From DATILI01 sp035476635 (GTDB lineage Bacteria; Pseudomonadota; Gammaproteobacteria; Burkholderiales; Burkholderiaceae_C): 17,722 nucleotides of DNA. Shown here one piece after another: positions 1 to 7,032 of this stretch (position 1 is its first letter; the number at the start of each line of letters is the position of its first letter). Under the pieces are notes generated by a model. That model saw only the letters and a program-made list of their open reading frames with translations, was not told the DNA's origin and did no database searches. The translations under genes and the position numbers were made by a program. Location of the stretch: the NCBI GenBank assembly GCA_035476635.1, contig DATILI010000321.1:1-17722 (forward strand), in the 5' to 3' direction.

Positions 1-993
1 ACCGGGGAGGTCTACCGCTACATCACCAAGCCCTGGAACGACGAAGAGATTCTCGCGACCGCGCGCCAGGTGTTCGAGCGCAAGGCGCTGCAGGCGGAAA
101 AATCCCGACTCGAAGCCTTGACGCATGCGCAAAACCAGGAATTGATCAGCCTGAATGCCGGCCTGGAGCAGAAAGTCGCGGAGCGCACGCGTGAACTGTC
201 GCAATTGAACCAGAAGCTCAAGAAGAACTACCTGATTTCGATCAAGGTGTTCTCCAACCTGATGGAGCTGCGCGGCGGGCAACTGATGGGACATGCGCGG
301 CGCAGCGCCGACCTGGCGCGCCAGACCGCGCGCGCCATGGGCATGAGCGATGCGCAGCAGCAAGACACCTTTGTTGCCGGGCTGTTGCATGACATCGGCC
401 ATATCGGCCTGTCCGACAGCATCCTGGCGCAGCCGGTTCCGCGTCTGTCGGAAGAAGACATCGGCCGCTACCGCAAGCATCCGGTGCTGGGTGAGCAGGC
501 ACTGCTGTCGTTGGACGACATGCACGCCGTTGCCGGGCTGATTCGTGCGCACCACGAGCGCCACGATGGCAAGGGTTTTCCGGACGGGCTGGCGGCCGAG
601 GCGATCCCGCTGGGCGCCCGCATCCTGGCCGTCGCGGATGCCTACGACGATCTGCAAAGTGGCCACCTGGGCTCCACCGGCCTCACACCCGCCGAGGCAA
701 GGGCCATCATTGCGCGCGGTCGGGGCAACCAGTTTCACCCCGAGGTCGTCGATGTTTTCCTGCAGGTCACGCTGCAGGCGGCCCCGGTGGCCGAGGAGCC
801 GCCGGTGATGCTGGGCACCGACGACCTGCGCCCGGGCATGGTACTGGCGCGCGACCTGCGGTCCAGCGAAGGCGTGATGCTGCTGGCCACGGATCACGTG
901 CTCACGGCAGAACTGATCCGGCTGCTGCGCCTGCGCGAGCATCGCGACGGCGTGGCCCTGATTCTTCCCATCAAACGGCAACGGAGACCATGA
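1..993 (+). CDS. Response regulator with HD-GYP phosphodiesterase domain (5' end missing)
   Basis: The reading frame is open from base 1, so the N-terminus lies outside the window; 330 residues are visible. It opens with the last part of a receiver domain (YRYITKPW, the conserved Lys-Pro at residues 10-11). A charged helical linker follows at about residues 25-75, then an HD-GYP domain at about 80-260. HD is at 130-131, followed by DIGHIGLSD, the HHERHDG block, and GFP at 192-194 where the family usually has GYP. The C-terminal DLRPGMVLARDL motif is usual for HD-GYP regulators. HD-GYP enzymes hydrolyse cyclic-di-GMP in the cytoplasm using a metal centre; the His/Asp ligands that can be seen are kept, so activity is likely. 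The stop codon overlaps the next start by 4 nt (ATGA), implying translational coupling. RpfG-like architecture is clear; the signal and partner kinase are inferred. Confidence 0.93.
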   Translation, partial: TGEVYRYITKPWNDEEILATARQVFERKALQAEKSRLEALTHAQNQELISLNAGLEQKVAERTRELSQLNQKLKKNYLISIKVFSNLMELRGGQLMGHARRSADLARQTARAMGMSDAQQQDTFVAGLLHDIGHIGLSDSILAQPVPRLSEEDIGRYRKHPVLGEQALLSLDDMHAVAGLIRAHHERHDGKGFPDGLAAEAIPLGARILAVADAYDDLQSGHLGSTGLTPAEARAIIARGRGNQFHPEVVDVFLQVTLQAAPVAEEPPVMLGTDDLRPGMVLARDLRSSEGVMLLATDHVLTAELIRLLRLREHRDGVALILPIKRQRRP

Positions 994-1547
994 TGCAACG
1001 CGTCCTTCTTCTCGACGACGAACCACATGTCATCGCGGCGCTCAAGCGGGTTTTGCGCTCGGGCTTTGGTGCCGGGCTGCGCGTGGAGACCACGACCGAC
1101 CCGGAAGAGGCCCTGGCGCTTCTGCGCGATGCGCCCTTTGATCTTGTCATCTCCGACTTTCGCATGCCGCTGATGAGCGGGACGGAGTTCTTGCAGCTGG
1201 TGCGCTCCCTGCAGCCCGAAGCGGTGCGTATCATCCTCAGCGCGTCGACCGATGGACAGACGCTGATGCAGGCCGTCAACGATGCCGAGGTGTTCCGCTA
1301 CCTCGCCAAGCCCTGGGTGGAGGCCGACCTGCTGGGCCAGGTGCGCCAGGCGCTGGAGCGCGCCGCGCAAATACGCCACGAGCGCGAGCTTGCGGATGCC
1401 ACCCGGGTGCAGTTCGGTGCCGTCAGCGCCGCCGATCTTGAGCGGCGGCGCCTGGAGGCGCTGGAGCCCGGCATCACGCATGTCGAATGGGGCCCGGATG
1501 GCGAAGTGTTGATGCCCATAGCTGGCAAACGCAATAGCGGCCCCTGA
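990..1547 (+). CDS. Single-domain response regulator with C-terminal extension
   Basis: A 185-residue protein beginning with a receiver domain (about residues 3-125). The acidic pocket is D9-D10, the phosphoacceptor is D56 (in VISDFRMP), S84 is the switch residue and K107 is the conserved lysine (in YLAKPW). The tail of about 60 residues carries a charged helix and a short PGITHVEWGPDGEVLMP segment; no DNA-binding or enzymatic output domain is visible. The receiver has the same RYxxKPW end as the truncated HD-GYP regulator just upstream, so the two receivers are probably related. The start overlaps the upstream stop (ATGA); a second ATG follows directly, so initiation could be one codon later. 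The role is probably phosphotransfer or protein interaction within the signalling block; that is inference. Confidence 0.9.
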   Translation: MMQRVLLLDDEPHVIAALKRVLRSGFGAGLRVETTTDPEEALALLRDAPFDLVISDFRMPLMSGTEFLQLVRSLQPEAVRIILSASTDGQTLMQAVNDAEVFRYLAKPWVEADLLGQVRQALERAAQIRHERELADATRVQFGAVSAADLERRRLEALEPGITHVEWGPDGEVLMPIAGKRNSGP

Positions 1548-1550
1548 CGA

Positions 1551-1579
1551 TTGCGCTGGGGGCGGGCCACCCCTACAAT
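1551..1579 (+). promoter_or_regulatory. Predicted sigma70 promoter for the kinase/regulator pair
   Basis: A TTGCGC -35-like hexamer at 1551-1556 is separated by exactly 17 bp from a TACAAT -10 hexamer at 1574-1579 (5 of 6 consensus). Transcription would begin near 1586, giving a leader of about 24 nt that includes the ribosome site at 1598-1604. It lies just after the stop of the upstream regulator, so the kinase and multidomain regulator could be transcribed separately from the HD-GYP pair. The -35 matches only 3 of 6 positions. Confidence 0.55.
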
Positions 1580-1609
1580 GATTTCAACTTGATCCTCAGG
1601 GGGGTCAGC

Positions 1610-3271
1610 ATGGTGATCGAGACGTCTACAGACGAGCGTCAGGTGTTCCTGTCCAAGACACCTGCCGGCCGTTTCGAGTATCGGCTTGCATGGGGCGCCA
1701 TGCTGGTTTCGGCCGCGGCGTTCCTGCTGGCGGCCCCCTTCGCGAAAATGCCGCTGGCCCAGGTCTGGGCATTCATTCCCATCTACGAATCCGCGCTGGT
1801 CATCGGCGACATGATCACTGCTGTCATGCTGTTCGGGCAATACAGCATCCTGCGCTCTCGGTCCTTGTTGGTGCTGGCCTGCGCCTACCTGTTCACCGCG
1901 CTGCTGACGGTGGCGCATGCGCTGACATTCCCGGGCCTTTTTTCGGCCACCGGTTTGCTCGGAGCAGGTCCGCAAAGCACGGCGTGGCTTTATATGTTCT
2001 GGCACGCCGGGTTTCCGATCGCGGTGATCGCCTACGCGCTGCTCAAGCATGCGCCCGGGGAGCGGGCAGGGCAGCAGGGCCGCGCCCGGGGGCCCATCCT
2101 GTGGGGCATGGCCACGGTCCTTGCCCTGGTGTGCGCGGGCGTCCTGCTGGCCACGGCAGGCCATGGCCTGCTGCCGCCCATCATGGCGAAAAACCGCTCC
2201 ACCCCGGCGCTTTTGACCGTCGTCAGCTGTGTCTGGGGATTGAGCGCCGTCGCGCTTGGATTGCTGTGGTACCGGCGGCCGCACACGGTGCTGGATTTGT
2301 TGCTGATGGTCACGATGTGCGCCTGGCTTTTCGATATCGCCTTGTCCGCTGTTCTCAACGGGGGCCGGTTCGACCTGGGCTTTTACGCGGGCCGCATCTA
2401 TGGACTCCTGGCCGCAAATTTCGTGCTGGTCATCCTGCTGGTGGAAAACACGATGCTGTATGCCCGCCTCGCAGCGGACTACGGCCAGGAGCGCCACGAG
2501 CGGCAGCGGGCGCAGCAGCAGGCGCTGCAATTGGTGGCGCTGAACAAGGAATTGGATGCGTTCTCGTATTCCGTCTCGCACGACCTGCAGGCGCCCCTGC
2601 GCGCGATCCAGGGCTTCTCGACGATCCTGCAGGAAAGCCACCAGGCGCAGCTGGACGAAGAGGGCCGGCGGCTCCTGCGCATCGTCAGCGGCAATGCACA
2701 GAAGATGACGCAACTCATCCGCGACCTGCTGGAGTTTTCGCGCCTGGGCCGCCAGCGCGTCAACGCCATCGAGATCGACATGAACGCGCTGGTTTCGCAG
2801 GTGGTCGGCGAGCTGCGGCTGGCAGGCGATGGCGCCCGCGCGCAGTGCATCGTCGATCCGCTGCCGGCGGCGTGGGGAGACCGGTCCCTGATGCGCCAGG
2901 TCTGGGTCAACCTGATCTCGAACGCCTTCAAGTACAGCGGCGTGCGCGAGCAGCCGCGCATCCAGGTCAGCGGGCGGATCTTGGGCCAGGAGTGCGTCTA
3001 CAGCGTGCAGGACGAGGGCGTCGGGTTCGACATGCAGTACTACGACCAGTTGTTTGGCATCTTCAAGCGCCTGCACGGTGCGGACCAATTCCCCGGTACC
3101 GGAGTGGGCCTGGCCATCGTGCATCGCATCGTGACGCGCCATGGCGGGCGCATCTGGGCGCAAGGCAGCGTGGGCAAGGGTGCGACGTTCCAGTTCGCCC
3201 TGCCGTGTGTGGAAGCGGGCCAGCGCGCGCCGCCGGATTCGAGTTGGGGCGCGGTCCCCAGCACTGTGTGA
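1610..3271 (+). CDS. MASE4-type membrane sensor histidine kinase
   Basis: A 553-residue protein. The ATG at 1610 is chosen because a purine-rich AGGGGGG (1598-1604) lies 5 nt upstream; an in-frame alternative at 1589 lacks this. About residues 20-285 hold many hydrophobic segments with the FWHAGFPIAVIAYALL stretch typical of the MASE4 integral-membrane sensor domain. A short helical linker leads to a HisKA dimerisation domain with phosphoacceptor H324 (SYSVSHDLQAPLRAI). The HATPase_c domain has N438 (N box), D468 in DEGVGF (G1) and G496 in GTGVGLAI (G2). All catalytic motifs are present, so an active autokinase is expected. The core resembles the phytochrome-like (Cph1 group) kinases, but the usual PAS-GAF-PHY sensor is replaced by the membrane domain. 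The multidomain response regulator 24 nt downstream is the natural phosphotransfer partner (inference from adjacency). The ligand is unknown. Confidence 0.93.
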   Translation: MVIETSTDERQVFLSKTPAGRFEYRLAWGAMLVSAAAFLLAAPFAKMPLAQVWAFIPIYESALVIGDMITAVMLFGQYSILRSRSLLVLACAYLFTALLTVAHALTFPGLFSATGLLGAGPQSTAWLYMFWHAGFPIAVIAYALLKHAPGERAGQQGRARGPILWGMATVLALVCAGVLLATAGHGLLPPIMAKNRSTPALLTVVSCVWGLSAVALGLLWYRRPHTVLDLLLMVTMCAWLFDIALSAVLNGGRFDLGFYAGRIYGLLAANFVLVILLVENTMLYARLAADYGQERHERQRAQQQALQLVALNKELDAFSYSVSHDLQAPLRAIQGFSTILQESHQAQLDEEGRRLLRIVSGNAQKMTQLIRDLLEFSRLGRQRVNAIEIDMNALVSQVVGELRLAGDGARAQCIVDPLPAAWGDRSLMRQVWVNLISNAFKYSGVREQPRIQVSGRILGQECVYSVQDEGVGFDMQYYDQLFGIFKRLHGADQFPGTGVGLAIVHRIVTRHGGRIWAQGSVGKGATFQFALPCVEAGQRAPPDSSWGAVPSTV

Positions 3272-3295
3272 CAAGAGCGAAGGGGAGAGAACCAA

Positions 3296-5929
3296 ATGAA
3301 CATCATGCCAATGACCATGCGCGAGCCGCTCAAGATCCTGTTGGTGGAGGATGTGGAGGTCGATGCCGAGTTGTCGCTGCGCGAGCTCAAGCGTTCGGGC
3401 ATCGCCTGCACCGGACGCCGCGTCGAAACCGAGCCCGATTTCCGGCACCAGCTCGAGGAGTTTCAGCCGCAGGTCATTCTCTCGGACTTCAGCATGCCGC
3501 AATTCAACGGCATGGCGGCCCTGGCCATCGCGCACCAGGTGCGCCCCGACATTCCCTTCATTTTCGTTTCGGGCACGCTGGGCGAGGAGTACGCCATCCG
3601 GGCCTTGAAGAGCGGCGCCGACGACTATGTGCTCAAGGACAACCTGGTGCGGCTGCCGCCCACCGTGGAACGAGCGATTCTCGATGCGAAGGTTGCCACG
3701 CTGGCGCGGCAAACCGAAGAAGCGCTGCAGCACAGCGAGCAGCGCTTTCGGCTCGCCGTTTCCACCGGCGATGTGTGGGATTGGACCGTGGCCACCGGAG
3801 AAGCCTACATCTCGCCGCAATGGAAGGAGCGGCACGGCTACGGCGACAACGAAATCGAAAATACGGCGGCGGCGTGGCTGGCGCTGCTGGATCCGCAGGA
3901 CCGTGAGGCGGTGCTCAGGGCCTTCAATGCCCATGTCCTGCACAAGGTGCCCTACGACATCGAGTACCGCGCGCGCACCAAGGCAGGTGAATACCGGTGG
4001 TCGCACGCCAAGGGCCTGGCGTTGTGGGATGAGAATGACAAGGCAACCTACATGGCCGGAACGGTGATCGACATCACCGCGCGCAAGCTGGCGGAGATCA
4101 AGATCATGCGCTTGAATCGCGTGTACGCGATGCTCAGCGGGATCAACACGCTGATCGTCCACGCGAAGAACCGCGAAGACCTGTTCCATGGCGCCTGCCG
4201 TATTGCCGTGGAGGCCGGGCACTTTCGCATGGCGTGGGTCGGCCTGGTCGACGCCGCGGCCGGGCGAATTGCGCCCGTGGCCTGGCATGGCGCGGGTGAT
4301 GAGTACATCGAGATGATGCCCTTGGGCTTGAGTGACGATGATGTCGCGACCTTCGGCCTGGCCGGCCGTGCCGTCACTGAATTCAAGCCGATGGTGATCG
4401 AGGACATGCAGAGCGATCCACGCGTATCGCTCAAGGAAGAAGCACTCGAACAGGATTTTCGTTCCCTGGCGATCCTGCCGTTGACGGTTGGCGGGCTGTG
4501 CGTCGGCGTATTCTCCCTGTACTCCTCGGAAACGGGGTTCTTCGATGCCACCGAAATGAAGCTGTTGCGCGAGTTGGCGGGCGATATCACTTTTGCGCTG
4601 GACCATATCGAGAAGGCCGAGCGGCTGAACTACCTCGCCTTCTTCGACGCACTCACCGGCCTGGCCAATCGGCCCTTGTTCTACGAGCGCCTGGCACAGC
4701 ACATCGAGGCGATCCGGCGCGAGCGGCACAAGCTGGCGGTCCTGGTCATCAATGTCGACAGGTTCAAGACCATCAACGACACGCTGGGCCGGCAGACCGG
4801 CGATGAGTTGCTCAAGAAGATGGCGCAACGCTTTGAGGACCATGCGCGCGACGGTGTCTGGTATGCGCGCATCGAGTCAGACCATTTCGCGGTCGTGATC
4901 CCGGACATCAAGTCCGCGGAGGAACTGGCCCGGCGCATGGAGTCGGACTATCGGGAGTATTTCAGCACGCCGTTTCATATCGGCGAGGCCGAGTTGCGGA
5001 TCTCCGCGCGCTTCGGCATCGCGATGTATCCTGATGATGGCGAGAGCGCGGAGACCCTGCTGCGCAATGCCGAAGCGGCAGTCAAGAAGGCGCGGGCCAG
5101 CGGCGAACGCTACATCTTCTACACGCAGGAGATGACCGACAAGATTGCCGACTCGCTCACCCTGGAAAACCAGCTGCGCCTGGGCCTGGAACGCAACGAG
5201 TTCGTGCTGTATTACCAACCCAAGGTGGACGCCAACACGCGCCGCATTCTGAGCGTGGAAGCCTTGATCCGCTGGCAAAACCCAAAGCTTGGGCTGGTAC
5301 CACCGGCGCATTTCATTCCCCTGATGGAAGAGACCGGCCTGATCAAGGAAGTTGGCGCCTGGGCCTTGCGCCAGGCTGCGCTCGACCATCTGCGCTGGCA
5401 GGACGAGCTGGGCCAGCTGGGCATCCCGGTGCCGCGCATCGCGGTGAACGTGTCACCCGTTCAGCTGCGCAAGCGGGATTTCGTCGACACCGTGCGCACG
5501 GCGATCGTGCTGGGCGCGTGCCCGCCCGGCATTGACCTGGAAATCACCGAGAGCCTGATCATGGAGGACATCGAGGAAAACATCGTCAAGCTCGAGCAGA
5601 TACGCGAGCTTGGACTGAGCATTGCGATCGACGACTTCGGTACCGGCTATTCGTCGTTGCGCTACCTCGCCAAGCTGCCGGTGCAAACCCTGAAGATCGA
5701 CCGCTCGTTTGTCATCACCATGCTGGACGATCCCGACACCATGACGCTTGTTTCCACGGTGATTTCTCTGGCGCATTCGCTCAGGCTCAAGGTGGTGGCC
5801 GAAGGCGTGGATGCGGAAGCGCAAGCCGAGGTGCTGCGCAAGCTCCAATGCGACGAGATGCAGGGCTACCTGTTCAGCCGGCCGCTGCCGATGGCGGACG
5901 TCACGAAGCTGCTGCTTGCGCCTGTTTAG
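3296..5929 (+). CDS. REC-PAS-GAF-GGDEF-EAL regulator, predicted cyclic-di-GMP phosphodiesterase
   Basis: An 877-residue protein starting 8 nt after AGGGGAG (3281-3287). Order: receiver (about 13-130; phosphoacceptor D64; YVLKDNL end typical of Rcp1-like partners of phytochrome-type kinases), PAS (about 145-265), GAF (about 285-440), GGDEF (about 443-615), EAL (about 630-870). The GGDEF signature reads ESDHF at 527-531, the first metal Asp of the DxDxFK motif is Asn (INVDRFK), and the I-site RxxD is absent, so cyclase activity should be lost. The EAL domain is intact: YYQPKV, E655-A-L657, NVSPVQL, EITES, D779-D780 in IDDFGTGYSS, KIDRSF, AEGVD and Q856 in QGYLFSRPLP. Predicted role: phosphorylation-controlled hydrolysis of cyclic-di-GMP to pGpG, possibly with GTP binding at the dead GGDEF acting as an allosteric input. 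Its stop lies 3 nt from the stop of the convergent gene. Confidence 0.95.
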   Translation: MNIMPMTMREPLKILLVEDVEVDAELSLRELKRSGIACTGRRVETEPDFRHQLEEFQPQVILSDFSMPQFNGMAALAIAHQVRPDIPFIFVSGTLGEEYAIRALKSGADDYVLKDNLVRLPPTVERAILDAKVATLARQTEEALQHSEQRFRLAVSTGDVWDWTVATGEAYISPQWKERHGYGDNEIENTAAAWLALLDPQDREAVLRAFNAHVLHKVPYDIEYRARTKAGEYRWSHAKGLALWDENDKATYMAGTVIDITARKLAEIKIMRLNRVYAMLSGINTLIVHAKNREDLFHGACRIAVEAGHFRMAWVGLVDAAAGRIAPVAWHGAGDEYIEMMPLGLSDDDVATFGLAGRAVTEFKPMVIEDMQSDPRVSLKEEALEQDFRSLAILPLTVGGLCVGVFSLYSSETGFFDATEMKLLRELAGDITFALDHIEKAERLNYLAFFDALTGLANRPLFYERLAQHIEAIRRERHKLAVLVINVDRFKTINDTLGRQTGDELLKKMAQRFEDHARDGVWYARIESDHFAVVIPDIKSAEELARRMESDYREYFSTPFHIGEAELRISARFGIAMYPDDGESAETLLRNAEAAVKKARASGERYIFYTQEMTDKIADSLTLENQLRLGLERNEFVLYYQPKVDANTRRILSVEALIRWQNPKLGLVPPAHFIPLMEETGLIKEVGAWALRQAALDHLRWQDELGQLGIPVPRIAVNVSPVQLRKRDFVDTVRTAIVLGACPPGIDLEITESLIMEDIEENIVKLEQIRELGLSIAIDDFGTGYSSLRYLAKLPVQTLKIDRSFVITMLDDPDTMTLVSTVISLAHSLRLKVVAEGVDAEAQAEVLRKLQCDEMQGYLFSRPLPMADVTKLLLAPV

Positions 5930-5932
5930 CGT

Positions 5933-7027
5933 TCAAAGACGAAGTGGCTGTGCATAGCCGGTCATCTCCAGGTAGCCGCGCCCGACGCGCTGGCCGTTGC
6001 TGCCGAACAGCTCGCTCAAGCCCTCCCAGTAGATCGCGCCGGTGGAGGCGCGGCTGTCCAGCTCCTGGTTGTCGACCACCGCCTTTACCGTGTAGAAATC
6101 GCCTGGGGTGCGCACGATCCACTCCACCGGGTAGCTGGCTTGGCTGGCGGGGCTTTTCCAGCGCCGCTGCGGGCTGAAAACCACCTCGCCCTTGCTGGCA
6201 ATGTACAAGTCTCCTTTCGGTGATCGGAACGAGCCGCCATCCCACAAGGTGCGCCCTTCCTTGTCGCGCAGGCGAAACGCGGTCAGTGCGCTGCCGTCGT
6301 CCAGGTTCATGCCGATCCAGTCCCAGCCAACGGCCTGCGGGTGCATCAGTTCCTGGCTCCATTCGTGGTCGGCCCAGGCCTTGCCGGCCACTTCGAACTT
6401 ATCACCCCTGATCTGCAGCCGGCCGGCAACGGCCAATTGCGGCTGGCTGTAGTAGTAACTGGCTTGACGCGCATCCGGCCCCTTGCGCGACAAGCCCTTG
6501 TCGCCTTGCAGCAGCACGGGTTGGGTCTCGCTGATTCGCAGGTCCAGCGAAAAGTCGTCGCCCGGCAGCTTGGCCGCGTAGTGCTGCTGGCTGCGCACCA
6601 GCGACCAGTCGCGCAAGCGAATGTCGGTGTCGGTTTCGCTCGCCTGCGCCAGCCCGAATCCCTCGCGCGCCACACGCTGGTCATGCCACAGCTTTTTGCC
6701 GGCCACGTCGGTCACCGCGGCGTGGGCAAAGATCACCTGTTTGGCAGCGAACTTCGAGTGCATGGCCTGTGCGGACTCGATGCGAGAGCGAAAGAAGGTG
6801 AGCTGAAAACCGAACTCGCGCGCGCCAGCACGGGCATGGCCGGTGATGTACCACCACTCGGTGCGAAAGTCAGGGTGGCTGCCGAAGTCGCGCGGGAATT
6901 GCAGGCTGCGTGCCGGCAGCGCAGACGCCACCGGCACGCCGCACAGCCCGGCCAGGCCCGACAGCAGCAGGCTGCGGCGCAGCGGCAGGCGCGGCTGAAA
7001 GTCCATTGAATTCCATGTGGCTTGCAT
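5933..7027 (-). CDS. AttH/CrtC-type lipocalin-like exported protein
   Basis: A 364-residue protein. The N-terminus has a twin-arginine pair (R17-R18) followed by a hydrophobic stretch and small residues near A36-A39, consistent with Tat or Sec export. Family motifs are TEWWYITGH at 56-64, the block around D220-H221-E222-W223 (ADHEWSQE), GWDWIGMNLDDG, and YPVEW near the C-terminus. These are hallmarks of the AttH / carotenoid 1,2-hydratase (CrtC) lipocalin-like superfamily, usually about 350 residues and often encoded beside ABC transporters. Substrate unknown; carotenoid hydration is not implied. The ATG at 7027 follows AAGGAGG (7041-7047) by 13 nt, a long spacing; the next ATG at 7006 has no clear ribosome site but gives a more usual signal peptide. 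The ribosome site lies inside the end of the permease gene, so the two genes are co-transcribed. Confidence 0.88.
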   Translation of the reverse strand: MQATWNSMDFQPRLPLRRSLLLSGLAGLCGVPVASALPARSLQFPRDFGSHPDFRTEWWYITGHARAGAREFGFQLTFFRSRIESAQAMHSKFAAKQVIFAHAAVTDVAGKKLWHDQRVAREGFGLAQASETDTDIRLRDWSLVRSQQHYAAKLPGDDFSLDLRISETQPVLLQGDKGLSRKGPDARQASYYYSQPQLAVAGRLQIRGDKFEVAGKAWADHEWSQELMHPQAVGWDWIGMNLDDGSALTAFRLRDKEGRTLWDGGSFRSPKGDLYIASKGEVVFSPQRRWKSPASQASYPVEWIVRTPGDFYTVKAVVDNQELDSRASTGAIYWEGLSELFGSNGQRVGRGYLEMTGYAQPLRL

Positions 7028-7032
7028 GCGTA

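Noticed and set aside
1298..4843. An open frame of about 1180 codons on the minus strand, antisense to the kinase and multidomain regulator genes
   Set aside because: The plus-strand genes have clear domains, catalytic motifs and ribosome sites. The antisense product is low-complexity (rich in His, Gln, Arg, Asp) as expected from the reverse of GC-rich codons.
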